A stretch of DNA of 64,000 nt from Pelagimonas sp. (GCA_025210265.1 JAOASD010000008.1:1-64000); one strand, 5' to 3'; shown: positions 17,330-27,245, counted from the stretch's first letter. A program made the numbers and translations. Notes: generated by a model from the letters alone, not told the origin.

Positions 17330-18668
17330 GGGTCAGCCCCTCGACCAGAAGCGACGGCACAAGGCGCGACAGCCACGGGCGCGCGTCATTGGCCGGAGTC
17401 ATATTCTGCAGCATGTCGCGCAGATTGCCCGCGATGGTCACACCGGACACGGGATAGGCAATAGCCCCATTTTCCACCCAGAACCCGGCGGCGCCGCGCG
17501 AATAATCCCCGGTATTGGGGTTGATCGTCGCCCCGATCATCGAGGTCACAACCAGCCCGGTGCCCATCTGCGCAATCAGATCGTCGCGGCTGGCGCTGCC
17601 CTGGGTCAATTCCAGATTCCAGGGTGTCGGAGAGGGGCCAGAGCCCGTGCTGCGCGCCGCATTCCCGGTGCTGTCCAGCCCCAGCTTGCGCGCATTGGCC
17701 AGATCCAGCGTCCAGCTTTGCAGCATCCCGTCCTGCACAATGGCGCGGCGCTGGGTTGGCAGCCCCTCGGCATCAAACAGGCGCGAGGCGGCGGCGCGCG
17801 GGCGGTGCGGGTCTTCGATCAGATCCATGCCTTTGGGCAGCACCTGTTCGCCCATGGCATCGCGCAGCCAGGACGCGCCGCGCGAAATCGCGCTGCCATT
17901 CACCGCCGCCATCAGATGCCCGATCAACGAGGCCGAGATCCGTTCGTCAAACAGCACCGGATAGGCACCCGTGGCCGGTTTGCGCGGATTGGCCCGCTCA
18001 AGCGCACGGCGCGCGGCAGTTTCGCCAATATCCTCGGGGCTGCGCAGATCGGCCTGAAAGGCGCGGCTGTCGCCATCATAATCGCGCTCCATCGCCAGCC
18101 CTTCGCCGGTGATCGCCACACAAGATGTACTGCGCGAGGTACGCCCATAGCCCCCCGAAAACCCGTTGCTGGCGGCCATCCAGACCTGTCGCGCGGAATA
18201 CCCGGCCGATGCGGCCTGCACCTGGCTGATTCCCTCCATCGCCAGCGCGGCGGCCTCGGCGCGGGCGGCATCCTCCTGCAATGCCTCGGGCGAAGGTTCG
18301 GGGCTGGGATCGTCCAGTGCCAGCGCGCGGCTGTCGCGCTGCGCGGCCAGCTGATCCGCATCGGCCAGCCCGGCATAGGGGTCTTCGGGCGCTTCCTGCG
18401 CCATGGCCACGGCGCGCTCGGCCATCATGGTCATGGTGCGCTCTGAAATATCCGAGGCCGACACCACCGAGCTGCGCTTGCCCAAAAAGACCCGCAGCCC
18501 GATATCGGTGCCCTCGGCGCGCTCCGCCTGTTCCAGCGCACCGCCGCGCACGTCGATGGACAGCGCCGCGCCGGTCACGGCAATCGCATCGGCACTGTCG
18601 GCACCGGCATCGCGCGCGGCCTTCAACAGCGCCTTTGTCAGATCTTCGGAAGAGGGAAACTGTGTCAT
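17316..18668 (-). CDS. pmbA: TldD/PmbA family metalloprotease-like protein
   Basis: 450 residues. PmbA-type features: the N-terminal region SIDVRGGALEQAERAEGTDIGLRVFLGKRSS, the middle MLQSWTLDLANARKLGLDSTGNA, and the C-terminal GATINPNTGDYSRGAAGFWVENGAIAYPVSGVTIAGNLRDML, which is the family signature. PmbA (TldE) partners with TldD, which carries the HEXXXH zinc site; PmbA itself lacks it, and none is seen here. The complex degrades peptides and processes some ribosomal peptides. tldD is not in this window. Confidence 0.9.
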   Translation of the reverse strand: MTQFPSSEDLTKALLKAARDAGADSADAIAVTGAALSIDVRGGALEQAERAEGTDIGLRVFLGKRSSVVSASDISERTMTMMAERAVAMAQEAPEDPYAGLADADQLAAQRDSRALALDDPSPEPSPEALQEDAARAEAAALAMEGISQVQAASAGYSARQVWMAASNGFSGGYGRTSRSTSCVAITGEGLAMERDYDGDSRAFQADLRSPEDIGETAARRALERANPRKPATGAYPVLFDERISASLIGHLMAAVNGSAISRGASWLRDAMGEQVLPKGMDLIEDPHRPRAAASRLFDAEGLPTQRRAIVQDGMLQSWTLDLANARKLGLDSTGNAARSTGSGPSPTPWNLELTQGSASRDDLIAQMGTGLVVTSMIGATINPNTGDYSRGAAGFWVENGAIAYPVSGVTIAGNLRDMLQNMTPANDARPWLSRLVPSLLVEGLTLAGE

Positions 18669-18703
18669 ATCGCGGTTCTGATCCCGTCTTGTTTGGTCTT
18701 GGT

Positions 18704-19459
18704 TTACTGCGTCATCGGGGCGGTGACCCCGACAATCGGCCCCATGCGCCGCCCCGCATCCGCGCGGCCCAGTTCCGGGCTGTAAAGCCGCGACACATTC
18801 CCATCCAGGAACAGCGCCTGCGGCAGCCCCAGCACATCGCGGAACAGCAGGGCAAAATCATGAAAGGTCACGGCGTTTTCGGAAATCACGAACACGGCGC
18901 GATCGCCCGAGGCACTGGTGCCCACCCCATTGCGGATATAGCGCGACGTGCTGTCAGGCAGGAACCGAGGGTGCAGCGCCCCATCAATCACCAGCATCGG
19001 GCCGGATTGGGTGGCGTCGCGGCAGTTGGGGCGTTGCTGCAAAAAGGCGCGGGTCTCATAGACACGCGCGCCGGTCTCATTCAGGCACAGCACCCCGTTG
19101 GGCAGCAGCCCGAAATTGCCCGGACCCGGCGTCGGGATGACCCGCATCTGCTGGGCTCCGTCCTCGACATAATGCCCCACCGGGGCGCGGTCCTCGTGAT
19201 ACATGCCCGCATTCATTGCGAATAACAGGCGCTCGCCCCGTGCGTTCAGATCGCTTTCCAAGGCGCTGAAATCACCAAAAGGCGTGCCATCCGCGTCGCG
19301 CAGGAACAGGCGCAGCTGATCTGCGGCAGGGTCGACTTCGCAAACCGTATAGCGATTGCCCTCATGGCGCAGCGGCTGACAGTCCAGCGCCGCCGCAGGG
19401 GCAGCGGGCAGGGTGGCGAGCAATGCCGCCAATAGGGTCAGCAACGCGCCCGCGCGCAT
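18704..19459 (-). CDS. Secreted phosphodiester glycosidase family protein (DUF2233/NAGPA)
   Basis: 251 residues with a signal peptide ([21 protein letters not shown], cleavage near residue 24). The mature part matches the NAGPA/DUF2233 fold: [72 protein letters not shown] and [14 protein letters not shown]. The family includes the enzyme that removes GlcNAc from mannose-phosphate tags; bacterial members are periplasmic or envelope proteins of uncertain substrate. It overlaps the stop of rbfA by one base (ATGA-type), so it rides on the rbfA transcript. Confidence 0.83.
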   Translation of the reverse strand: MRAGALLTLLAALLATLPAAPAAALDCQPLRHEGNRYTVCEVDPAADQLRLFLRDADGTPFGDFSALESDLNARGERLLFAMNAGMYHEDRAPVGHYVEDGAQQMRVIPTPGPGNFGLLPNGVLCLNETGARVYETRAFLQQRPNCRDATQSGPMLVIDGALHPRFLPDSTSRYIRNGVGTSASGDRAVFVISENAVTFHDFALLFRDVLGLPQALFLDGNVSRLYSPELGRADAGRRMGPIVGVTAPMTQ

Positions 19460-19854
19460 CAGCTCTCGACATCGCGGCGCACCGCGTCCTGAGACATCAG
19501 CCGCTGGGTCGCCTCGAGCTGATCAAACGTGTCATCCAGATGAAACCGCAGTTCAGGCGCGAATTTCAGTTTCAGCCCGTGACAGACCGCGCGGCGGATC
19601 TCGCCCTTGTTGCGCTGCAACAGCGACAGCATGTCGTCCTGGCCCTCGCCGCCCAGCGGCACAACATAGGCCGTGGCCACCCGCAGATCAGGCGACACCC
19701 GCACATCCCCCACGGTGATCGAAATCCGGTTCAGGTCGGGATCGTGGATCTCCCCCCTCGAAAAAATCTCAGAGAGACGGCGGCGGATCATCTCCGCCAC
19801 TTTCTTTTGCCGGGTCGACGGGCCGCGCGGTTCGGTGAATCTGTTCTTTGCCAT
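19459..19854 (-). CDS. rbfA: Ribosome-binding factor A
   Basis: 131 residues. The small KH-like fold is recognised by [22 protein letters not shown] near the N-terminus, [26 protein letters not shown] in the middle, and [22 protein letters not shown] near the end. It binds 30S precursors and assists 16S 5' end maturation. Its start is 88 bases from the divergent dapB start, and the two promoters must lie in that space. Confidence 0.95.
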   Translation of the reverse strand: MAKNRFTEPRGPSTRQKKVAEMIRRRLSEIFSRGEIHDPDLNRISITVGDVRVSPDLRVATAYVVPLGGEGQDDMLSLLQRNKGEIRRAVCHGLKLKFAPELRFHLDDTFDQLEATQRLMSQDAVRRDVES

Positions 19855-19941
19855 GGTCCTGACTTAAGCCCTGCCGCGCCCTTTGCCAAGCGGCGCGACC
19901 CGCGCTATGAGGGCGAAACCGTCAGGAATGGAGACAGTGAT

Positions 19942-20754
19942 ATGATCGATCAGCCGGGTGTTGTCGTAACAGGGGTGTCAGGCCGCATGGGCCAGATGCT
20001 GGTGCGCCACGTGATGGACAGCGACCACCTGAAACTGGTCGGCGCGCTGGAACGCCCGGACCATGACTGGGAAGGCCGTGATCTGGGCGAGGCGATGGGC
20101 GGCGCGGCGCTGGGCGTCACCGTGACCTCGGACGCGCTCGAAGCGTTCTCCAAAGCGCAGGCCGTGATTGATTTCACCGCCCCCGATGCCACCGTCGCCT
20201 TTGCCGATCTGGCGGCGCAGGCGCGTGCCGTGCATGTGATCGGCACAACCGGGTTTGACCAATCCCATCTGGAGCGCCTCAAAATCGCGGCGCGCCACGC
20301 GGTGATCATCCGCGCCGGAAACATGAGCCTCGGGGTGAACCTGCTGACCAAAGTGACCGCCCAGGTCGCCGCCGCGCTGGACGCAGACTGGGATATCGAA
20401 ATCGTCGAAGCCCATCACAACCGCAAGGTCGATGCCCCCTCGGGCACCGCTCTGATGCTGGGCGAAGCCGCCGCCGCCGGGCGCGGTGTCTCCCTTGACG
20501 ATGTGTCGGATCGCGGCCGTGACGGCATCACCGGCGCGCGCAAACGCGGCGATATCGGGTTTCACGCCATTCGCGGCGGTGACGTGGTCGGCGAACACGA
20601 AGTCATCTTTGCCACCGGCGGCGAACGCATCACGATCAAACATCTCGCCTCGGATCGCTCGCTCTTTGCCCGTGGTGCACTGAAAGCCGCGCTGTGGGGG
20701 CAGGACAAAATGCCCGGCGAATATGACATGCTGGACGTGCTGGGCCTGAACTGA
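19942..20754 (+). CDS. dapB: 4-hydroxy-tetrahydrodipicolinate reductase
   Basis: 270 residues from ATG 19942, with GGAGA seven bases upstream. NAD(P)H-binding Rossmann motif [11 protein letters not shown] (about 7-17), IGTTGF, and the catalytic/substrate block [20 protein letters not shown] (His-His-Lys around 155). It carries out the second step of the diaminopimelate/lysine pathway, after DapA; dapA lies 9.5 kb away on the other strand (30215), so the two are not an operon here. It stands alone and is followed by a GTATTT-type repeat pair and a GC hairpin. Confidence 0.97.
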   Translation: MIDQPGVVVTGVSGRMGQMLVRHVMDSDHLKLVGALERPDHDWEGRDLGEAMGGAALGVTVTSDALEAFSKAQAVIDFTAPDATVAFADLAAQARAVHVIGTTGFDQSHLERLKIAARHAVIIRAGNMSLGVNLLTKVTAQVAAALDADWDIEIVEAHHNRKVDAPSGTALMLGEAAAAGRGVSLDDVSDRGRDGITGARKRGDIGFHAIRGGDVVGEHEVIFATGGERITIKHLASDRSLFARGALKAALWGQDKMPGEYDMLDVLGLN

Positions 20755-20783
20755 GGCCGGGCTGCGTGTAGCACGGTTGATTT

Positions 20784-20845
20784 GGGTATTTATAAAAGCA
20801 GAGAAACAGGCGCGCGCCCGTGCTTCTTTGCTTCAAAAATACTCC
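20784..20845. repeat. Dispersed GTATTT element, inverted pair (copy C)
   Basis: A left arm at 20784-20805 starts GGGTATTTATAAAAGCAG and a right arm at 20824-20845 is its near reverse complement (TTCTTTGCTTCAAAAATACT). Between the arms is a GC palindrome (GGCGCGCGCC). The whole forms a long imperfect hairpin that may also end the dapB transcript. Confidence 0.65.
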
Positions 20846-20882
20846 CGGGGGAGGCGCCGTAGGCGGCGGGGGCAGCGCCCCC
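20846..20882. repeat. GC-rich hairpin adjoining the GTATTT pair
   Basis: GGCGCC(GTA)GGCGGCGGGGGCAGCGCCCCC contains a GGGGGC/GCCCCC stem. A closely similar hairpin adjoins the repeat pair at 57751-57786, and a shorter relative is at 30082-30102. Confidence 0.5.
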
Positions 20883-20894
20883 ATCCCCAGCTGA

Positions 20895-21098
20895 TCAAAA
20901 ATCGATCGCGATGCCTTTTTTCTCCCAATCGCCATAGCGAGCCGGGTCCGGGCCATCGCGACCGCCCAGCTCTTTGGGGGCGTCTTTGGCACTGGCTTCT
21001 GTCTGCTTGCGGCGCTCTTCGGCTTCGGCCAGGGCGCGCTGTGCGGCGGGGGGCAGGTCGCGGGGCGCGTCTGCGCCGGTCTCGGGCTGATCGGTCAT
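20895..21098 (-). CDS. SDHAF4/DUF1674 family protein
   Basis: 67 residues. A charged, disordered-looking N-terminal half (PPAAQRALAEAEERRKQTEA) is followed by the invariant tail GGRDGPDPARYGDWEKKGIAIDF, which defines the SDHAF4 (DUF1674) family. In eukaryotes SDHAF4 binds FAD-loaded SdhA and speeds succinate dehydrogenase assembly; a similar role in Alphaproteobacteria is inferred. The gene is divergent from rsmB with 80 bases between starts, and no sdh genes are in view. Confidence 0.85.
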   Translation of the reverse strand: MTDQPETGADAPRDLPPAAQRALAEAEERRKQTEASAKDAPKELGGRDGPDPARYGDWEKKGIAIDF

Positions 21099-21178
21099 GT
21101 GCTTTCCTTGAAACTGCGCTCTTGTTATAGGGCGGGCCTGTCGCGGGGCAAGCCCGCCTAGGTTTCGAGGCCCGTTTC

Positions 21179-22435
21179 ATGTCCAGCACCCCCAGCCCCG
21201 CGCGCAAAGCCGCCATCCAGGTTCTGACCCAGGTTCTGGGCGAATCCCGACCCTTGGGCGAGGCGGTGGCGCGGCTGGACAAGCTGCCCCCGTCCGAGCG
21301 CGCGGCGGCGCAGCGTCTGGCCAGTGACACATTGCGCGGGCTGGAGCGGGCGGATCGCTTGCTGAAACCGCATCTGCGCAAGCGCCCCGGTCTGGTGGTG
21401 ATGAATGCGCTGCGGCTGGGCACGGTCGAGCTGTGCCAGGGCGGCGCGGCGCATGGGGTGGTGAATGACATCGTGAATTTTGTCGGCGCGGGCAAGCGGA
21501 CAGCGACCTATCGGGGCCTGACCAATGCGGTGCTGCGCAAGATCGCGGCGGACGGCCCTGCGGCCTGGGAAAAGTCCCGCATTCCGCGTCTGCCCCGCTG
21601 GCTGCGCGACCCGCTGGTCGAGGCCTGGGGCGCCAATGCGGTGGCCCTGATGGAGCGTGCGCATTACGCTGCCGCCCCGCTGGACCTTACCGCCAAATCC
21701 GATCCCGAGGCACTGGCCAAGGCCACCGGGGGTGAGGTGCTGCCCGGCGGATCGGTGCGGTTGCGTGACGGGGTGCAAGTCTCGGCCTTGCCGGGGTTTG
21801 AGGCAGGGGATTTTTGGGTTCAGGACGCGGCGGCGGCCTTGCCGGTCAAGCTGTTGGGCGATGTGGCGGGCCTGTCCGTACTGGATATGTGCGCGGCTCC
21901 GGGCGGCAAGACGCTGCAAATGGCGGCGGCGGGGGCCAAGGTCACGGCGCTGGATCTGTCGGAACAGCGGCTGGCGCGGGTGGCTGAAAACCTGCAGCGC
22001 ACGGGCCTGCAGGCCGAACTGGTCGCGGGCGATGCGATGGAGCACGCAGGCCAATATGATGCGATCCTGCTGGATGCGCCCTGTTCGGCCACCGGCACGA
22101 TCCGCCGCCACCCCGATCTGCCGCATATCCATCAGGGCGAAAAGATCGGCGAGTTGATCGGCCTGCAAGAGGCCATGCTGGATCACGCGCTGGGATTGCT
22201 CAAACCCGGCGGGCGGCTGGTCTTTGCCACATGTTCGCTGATCCCGGATGAGGGCGAATGTCAGATCGAAGAGGCGCTGTCCCGCCATCCTGATGTGAAG
22301 ATTGTGAAACCCGAGGGTGACTGGATCGACCCGCTCTGGCGCAGCCAAGCGGGCGGATTGCGCCTGCGCCCGGATATGTGGGCGGCGCGTGGCGGTCTGG
22401 ACGGGTTCTATATGGCGGCTCTGATCAAAGGCTAA
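21179..22435 (+). CDS. rsmB: 16S rRNA (cytosine-967-C5)-methyltransferase RsmB
   Basis: 418 residues: an N-terminal NusB-like RNA-binding domain (about 1-140) and a Rossmann methyltransferase domain. AdoMet motif VLDMCAAPGGKTLQMA near 235-250; motif IV LDAPCSATGTIRRHPDL with the release Cys; motif VI FATCSLIPDEGE with the catalytic Cys. It methylates C967 of 16S rRNA. It is followed by the heparinase-like gene and purH on the same strand. Confidence 0.93.
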   Translation: MSSTPSPARKAAIQVLTQVLGESRPLGEAVARLDKLPPSERAAAQRLASDTLRGLERADRLLKPHLRKRPGLVVMNALRLGTVELCQGGAAHGVVNDIVNFVGAGKRTATYRGLTNAVLRKIAADGPAAWEKSRIPRLPRWLRDPLVEAWGANAVALMERAHYAAAPLDLTAKSDPEALAKATGGEVLPGGSVRLRDGVQVSALPGFEAGDFWVQDAAAALPVKLLGDVAGLSVLDMCAAPGGKTLQMAAAGAKVTALDLSEQRLARVAENLQRTGLQAELVAGDAMEHAGQYDAILLDAPCSATGTIRRHPDLPHIHQGEKIGELIGLQEAMLDHALGLLKPGGRLVFATCSLIPDEGECQIEEALSRHPDVKIVKPEGDWIDPLWRSQAGGLRLRPDMWAARGGLDGFYMAALIKG

Positions 22436-22588
22436 GCAAGGCCGCGCCCGATCTGCTGCAAGGGGTCAAAGCAAGGTGACTTTGCCGCGCGCGGGCGTTA
22501 ACCTTTGCGTGAACAAAGCCCCGGTCAACAGGGGCCGCGCCCCAGAACCGGGGTGCAAAGACGGGTGAGGCGGGCAAAGGGGCACAGC

Positions 22589-24343
22589 ATGTCCGGGTTG
22601 GGAACTTGGCGGTCGCGGCAGGCGCGATTTCTGAACCGGGTACAGGCCCGAATGGCCGCGCGGGCGCGTCCTGCCACGGGCTTTGTGTCTCAGCCGGATC
22701 CTAGAACTGTCGGATATTTTGCCCGCGGGCGGCAGATGATCGCGGGCAATCTTATGTTTGCAGGCCACCTTGTGGCAGCGCCGGATCGCGCCCTGTGGGA
22801 ACTGGACGCCCCGGATGACGGGTTTCTGGATGAGATTCACAGCTTTGCCTGGCTGGATGATCTGGCGGCGGTGGGCGATGCCAAGGCGCGCGCGCTGGCG
22901 CAGGACTGGCTGTGGGACTGGATCGCGCGTTATGGGCGCGGGGCGGGGCATGGCTGGACGCCGGAACTGACCGGTCGGCGGGTGATCCGCTGGATCCAGC
23001 ACGCGCTGTTTTTGCTGCGCGGGCAGGATGCGGCGGCGGCCGAGGCCTATTATCAGGCGCTGGCGGCGCAGACCGTGTTCCTGTCGCGGCGCTGGCAGGG
23101 GACATCGCCGGGATTGCCCCGGTTCGAGGCTCTGACCGGGTTGCTTTACGCCGGGTTGTCCATCGAGGGGATGGAGACGCGAGCCGAACCGGCGCGACAG
23201 GCGATTGCCGCAGAATGTGCGCGTCAGATTGACGATCAGGGGGGCATTCCGACCCGCAACCCCGAAGAATTGCTAGAGGTCTTCACCCTGCTGACCTGGG
23301 CCAGCGCCGCGCTGGAAGAGGTGCACCAGACGCCGGAACCCGCCCATGCGCAGGCGATTGAACGCATCGCGCCCACCTTGCGCAGCCTGCGCCATTGCGA
23401 TGGCGGGCTGGCGCGGTTTCATGGTGGCGGGCGGGGGCTGGACGGGCGGCTGGATCAGGCGCTTGCGGCCTCGGGGATCAAGGCGCGGCAGGCCGAGGGG
23501 TTGGCCATGGGCTTTGCCCGGCTGTCCAGCCCGCGCTGCACGGTGATTCTGGATGCGGCCCCGCCCCCCAAAGGGCGGGCTTCGGGGCGGGCCCATGCCT
23601 CGACCCTGGCGTTTGAACTGACCTCTGGACGCAGGCCTTTGATCGTGAATTGTGGGGCCGGGGGGCAGTTTGGTGAGGATTGGCGCCGGGCCGGGCGGGC
23701 CACGCCGTCGCATTCCTCGCTCAGCCTGCAGGGCTATTCCAGCGCGCGACTTGCACCCAAACGCTGGATTGGGCTGCGCCAGCGCGAATTACTGGAGGAC
23801 ATCCCGACCCATGTGCCGATCCAGCAGGCCAATCCGCGCCGGATGCAGCGGCTGGAGGCCGGGCATGATGGCTATGTGCGGCTGAACGGGCTGACCCATG
23901 CGCGCAGTCTGGAATTGCCCCGCGACGGGCGCGCGCTGCGCGGCGAGGATTATCTGGTCGCGCTGGACGGCCCGGCCAAAAAACGATTCGACAAGGCGAT
24001 GGATGCGCAGCGCCTGTCCGGGCTGAATTTCGACATCCGGTTCCATTTGCACCCGGATGTGGATGCGGCGCTGGATCTGGGGGGCAATGCGGTCAGTCTT
24101 GCCCTTAGGTCAGGAGAAATCTGGGTTTTCCGCTACGAGGGCAAGGTCACGCTGGATCTGGAACCCTCGGTTTTTCTGGAAAAAGGCCGGATGCGGCCAC
24201 GCGCGACAAAACAGATCGTTTTATCCGGGCGCGCAATGGATTATACGACACGCATCCGCTGGTCCCTGTCAAAGGCGCAGGACACGGCGCTTGCCGTGCG
24301 CGACCTGGCCACAGACGATCTGGACCAAGAGTTTCTGAGCTGA
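22589..24343 (+). CDS. Heparinase II/III family protein
   Basis: 584 residues from ATG 22589 (MSGLGTWRS); an upstream in-frame TTG at 22505 has no good ribosome site. The N-terminal half is alpha-helical (toroid-like, with GRRVIRWIQHALFLL) and the C-terminal half fits the heparinase II/III beta-sandwich (HASTLAFELTSGRRPLIVNCGAGGQFGEDWRRAGRATPSHSSLSLQGYSSARL). That Cys-Gly stretch with the His is the family's conserved core. No signal peptide is evident, which is odd for a polysaccharide lyase. Its position between rsmB and purH recurs in related genomes as far as I recall, suggesting a housekeeping envelope role rather than heparin use. Substrate unknown. Confidence 0.85.
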   Translation: MSGLGTWRSRQARFLNRVQARMAARARPATGFVSQPDPRTVGYFARGRQMIAGNLMFAGHLVAAPDRALWELDAPDDGFLDEIHSFAWLDDLAAVGDAKARALAQDWLWDWIARYGRGAGHGWTPELTGRRVIRWIQHALFLLRGQDAAAAEAYYQALAAQTVFLSRRWQGTSPGLPRFEALTGLLYAGLSIEGMETRAEPARQAIAAECARQIDDQGGIPTRNPEELLEVFTLLTWASAALEEVHQTPEPAHAQAIERIAPTLRSLRHCDGGLARFHGGGRGLDGRLDQALAASGIKARQAEGLAMGFARLSSPRCTVILDAAPPPKGRASGRAHASTLAFELTSGRRPLIVNCGAGGQFGEDWRRAGRATPSHSSLSLQGYSSARLAPKRWIGLRQRELLEDIPTHVPIQQANPRRMQRLEAGHDGYVRLNGLTHARSLELPRDGRALRGEDYLVALDGPAKKRFDKAMDAQRLSGLNFDIRFHLHPDVDAALDLGGNAVSLALRSGEIWVFRYEGKVTLDLEPSVFLEKGRMRPRATKQIVLSGRAMDYTTRIRWSLSKAQDTALAVRDLATDDLDQEFLS

Positions 24344-24370
24344 CAAGAACGCCCGAAGGGAATGCCCCAA

Positions 24371-25960
24371 ATGTCCGACCTCTATCCCGTGCGCCGCGCG
24401 CTGATTTCCGTATCCGACAAGACCGGCCTGATTGATCTGGCCAAGGCGCTGGAGGCGCGGGGCGTTGAGATCCTGTCCACCGGCGGCTCTGCCAAGGCGA
24501 TCCGCGAGGCAGGCGTGGCCGTGCGGGATGTGGCCGATGTGACCGGTTTCCCGGAAATGATGGATGGTCGGGTCAAGACCCTGCACCCGATGGTGCATGG
24601 CGGCCTGCTGGCGCTGCGTGACAATGACAGCCATGTGGCCGCGATGCAGGAACACGGGATCGGTGGGATCGACCTGCTGGTGGTGAACCTGTACCCGTTC
24701 GAGGCCACCGTGGCCGCGGGGGGCGACTATCAGACCTGCATCGAAAATATCGACATTGGCGGCCCGGCAATGATCCGCGCGGCGGCCAAGAACCACGGTT
24801 TTGTCACCACGCTGGTGGATGTGGGCGATTACGACGCGCTGCTGGCCGAGCTGGATGCAAATGAGGGCCAGACCACGCTGGCGTTCCGTCAGCGCATGGC
24901 CCAGATCGCTTATGCCCGCACCGGCGCCTATGACGCGGCGGTCAGCACCTGGATGGCGGGTGCCATTGGTCAGGACACCCCGCGCCGCCGCGCCTTTGCC
25001 GGTGAACTGAAGCAGACCCTGCGTTATGGCGAGAACAGCCACCAGCAGGCGGCCTTCTACACCGATGGCTCGGGCCGTCCCGGCGTGGCCACCGCGCGTC
25101 AGCTGCAGGGCAAGGAGCTGTCCTACAACAATATCAACGATACCGATGCCGCCTATGAGCTGGTCGCCGAGTTCGACCCGGCAGAGCGCGCCGCCTGTGC
25201 CATCATCAAACACGCCAACCCCTGCGGCGTGGCCACCGGCGACAGCCTGATTGAGGCCTACCAAAAGGCGTTTGATTGCGACCGGACCTCGGCCTTTGGC
25301 GGGATCGTGGCGCTGAACCAGCCGCTGGATGCCGAAACCGCGACCAAGATCGTCGAGATCTTTACCGAGGTGGTCATCGCCCCCGGTGCCTCGGACGAGG
25401 CGATCGCGATCTTTGCGGCCAAGAAAAACCTGCGCCTGCTGCTGACCGACGCGCTGCCCGATGTACGCGCGCCGCTGACCGCCTATAAACAGGTCGCCGG
25501 TGGTTTGCTCGTGCAGGACAAGGATGTCGGCTATGTCGGCATGGAGGATCTGAAAGTCGTGACCAAAAAGGCCCCGACCGAGGACCAGATGCGCGATCTT
25601 CTGTTCGCCTGGAAAGTTGCCAAGCACGTGAAATCCAACGCGATTGTCTATGTAAAGGATGACGCGACCGTGGGGGTGGGCGCAGGCCAGATGAGCCGCC
25701 TCGACAGTGCCAATGTCGCCGCTGCCAAGGCCGAGCGCATGGCCAAGGAGCTGGGCCTGTCCGAAAGCCTTGCCAAGGGGTCGGCTGTGGCGTCTGATGC
25801 GTTCTTCCCCTTCGCCGATGGTCTGATGGAGGCCGCCGCTGCGGGTGCGACCTGCGTGATCCAGCCCGGTGGCTCGATGCGCGATGACGAAGTGATCGCC
25901 GCCGCGGATGAGGCCGGCATCGCCATGGTGTTTACCGGGATGCGTCACTTCCGTCACTGA
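24371..25960 (+). CDS. purH: Bifunctional AICAR transformylase / IMP cyclohydrolase
   Basis: 529 residues from ATG 24371 ([20 protein letters not shown]); an ATG at 24362 in frame is the alternative, but its spacing from AAGGGA is only two bases. The N-terminal MGS-like cyclohydrolase domain carries [13 protein letters not shown] and [16 protein letters not shown]; the C-terminal transformylase domain carries the KHANPCG motif with the catalytic Lys-His and ends TGMRHFRH. It performs the last two steps of purine synthesis. A GTATTT element and terminator follow. Confidence 0.96.
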   Translation: MSDLYPVRRALISVSDKTGLIDLAKALEARGVEILSTGGSAKAIREAGVAVRDVADVTGFPEMMDGRVKTLHPMVHGGLLALRDNDSHVAAMQEHGIGGIDLLVVNLYPFEATVAAGGDYQTCIENIDIGGPAMIRAAAKNHGFVTTLVDVGDYDALLAELDANEGQTTLAFRQRMAQIAYARTGAYDAAVSTWMAGAIGQDTPRRRAFAGELKQTLRYGENSHQQAAFYTDGSGRPGVATARQLQGKELSYNNINDTDAAYELVAEFDPAERAACAIIKHANPCGVATGDSLIEAYQKAFDCDRTSAFGGIVALNQPLDAETATKIVEIFTEVVIAPGASDEAIAIFAAKKNLRLLLTDALPDVRAPLTAYKQVAGGLLVQDKDVGYVGMEDLKVVTKKAPTEDQMRDLLFAWKVAKHVKSNAIVYVKDDATVGVGAGQMSRLDSANVAAAKAERMAKELGLSESLAKGSAVASDAFFPFADGLMEAAAAGATCVIQPGGSMRDDEVIAAADEAGIAMVFTGMRHFRH

Positions 25961-25991
25961 TCCTTGCGTGGGCTGACAGGCCCCGCATTTT

Positions 25992-26013
25992 GGGTATTTG
26001 AAAAGCAGAGAAG
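25992..26013 (+). repeat. Dispersed GTATTT element, copy D
   Basis: Begins GGGTATTTGAAAAGCAGAG and ends AAG; it directly abuts the terminator stem after purH. Confidence 0.6.
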
Positions 26014-26047
26014 ACCAGGGCGGCGCGCTGCTCTGGTCTTTTCTTTT
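26011..26047 (+). terminator. Rho-independent terminator after purH
   Basis: AAGACCAG (26011-26018) pairs with CTGGTCTT (26033-26040), and TTCTTTT follows. The stem is fused to the end of the GTATTT element. Confidence 0.8.
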
Positions 26048-26165
26048 GCCTTTATTGCTGGCGGCGGGCGGGGATCCGCGCAAAGCGGCGGTAAACAGGG
26101 GCTTGCCCTCAGCGCGCGCAGCAGGCATCCAAATGCGTAAGGATATGACAGGCAGGCGTGACGGC

Positions 26166-26669
26166 ATGAGCAAGCAGGGCAGGGACAGCTATCAGGGCAT
26201 CGGATTGGTCTGGTGGGTCGCCTTTGCGGTGTTTGTGATCGACCAACTGTCTAAAATCTGGGTCGTGCATGTGATGGATCTGGCCACGCGCCTGTCGGTT
26301 GATGTGCTGCCGCCCTATCTGAATTTCCGTATGGCCTGGAATTATGGTATTAATTTCGGGCTGTTGGCGGGGGACGCACCGCAGACACGCTGGATTTTGA
26401 TTTCCGTTGCGCTGGGCATTGTGCTGTTCGTCACGGTCTGGATGCGACGGGATCCGCCCGGTCTGTTGGGGCTGATTTCCGGAGGGATGCTGATTGGCGG
26501 TGCGCTGGGCAATGTGTTGGACCGGGTGCTGTATGGCGCGGTTGCGGATTTTCTGAACATGTCCTGCTGTGGGATCGACAACCCCTTTGCCTTTAATATC
26601 GCGGATATTGCGATCTTTGCCGGGGCGTTTGGGTTGGTGCTGTTTCCCGGCGGCAAAAAGGGCGCGTGA
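26166..26669 (+). CDS. lspA: Lipoprotein signal peptidase (signal peptidase II)
   Basis: 167 residues from ATG 26166 (MSKQGRDSY), chosen because it gives the usual family length; in-frame ATGs at 26145 and 26133 are possible. Four membrane segments. The catalytic aspartates are in GGALGNVLDRVLYGAVADFLN and FNIADIAI. It cleaves prolipoproteins at the inner membrane. The DUF3035 lipoprotein gene just downstream, 51 bases away, would be a substrate. Confidence 0.93.
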   Translation: MSKQGRDSYQGIGLVWWVAFAVFVIDQLSKIWVVHVMDLATRLSVDVLPPYLNFRMAWNYGINFGLLAGDAPQTRWILISVALGIVLFVTVWMRRDPPGLLGLISGGMLIGGALGNVLDRVLYGAVADFLNMSCCGIDNPFAFNIADIAIFAGAFGLVLFPGGKKGA

Positions 26670-26720
26670 CGGCGCGGGCCGAATGCGCTAAGGCTGGGGC
26701 AATTATTGGTGGAGGCTGCG

Positions 26721-27245
26721 TTGCGGGTTACGCATCTTGTGGGAATGATGGCACTGATTGGTCTTGCGGCCTGCTCCGGGCGCGAGCGTGATATCACGTT
26801 GCACAACCTGAAAACCAATTCGGGCAAGCCTGAGGAATTTGCGATCACGCCGGGCAAACCGCTGAGCGCACCGGAAACCTACACAACCCTGCCTGCGCCG
26901 ACGCCGGGCGGTGCCAACCGCACCGATCAGACACCGTTGCAGGATGCTGTGGCTGTGCTGGGCGGCAAGCCTGACCGGCTGATTGCGCGTGATGGCGCTC
27001 CGGCCAGCGATTCTGCACTGATCACAGCCGCCAGCCGCAATGGCCGTGACCCCGCGATCCGGGACCAGTTGGCCAGCGAAGATCTGGAGTTCCGCAAGCG
27101 TAATTCGCGTTTCACTTGGACGCTGTTGCCTGAGGATCAGTATTATCGGGTGTATAGAAAAGACTCCCTTGACCCGCAGCTCTGGCTGGAACGCTATCGG
27201 GCAGCTGGGGCGCAGACCCCCGCGGCCCCGCCTGTTGGACGCTGA
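26721..27245 (+). CDS. DUF3035 lipoprotein
   Basis: 174 residues from a TTG at 26721, preferred because GGAGG lies five bases upstream. The N-terminus RVTHLVGMMALIGLAACSGRE is a lipoprotein signal with the lipobox LAAC, giving a lipidated Cys near residue 18. The remainder is a DUF3035 protein, low in complexity, with PETYTTLPAPTPGGANRTDQTPLQDAVAVLGGKP. The family is essentially restricted to Alphaproteobacteria and has no assigned function. It is probably in one transcript with lspA. Confidence 0.83.
   Translation: MRVTHLVGMMALIGLAACSGRERDITLHNLKTNSGKPEEFAITPGKPLSAPETYTTLPAPTPGGANRTDQTPLQDAVAVLGGKPDRLIARDGAPASDSALITAASRNGRDPAIRDQLASEDLEFRKRNSRFTWTLLPEDQYYRVYRKDSLDPQLWLERYRAAGAQTPAAPPVGR

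Noticed and set aside
24269-26173. Minus-strand open frame of about 634 codons over purH
   Set aside because: Antisense to a certain gene, no recognisable motif, composition typical of an antisense frame.
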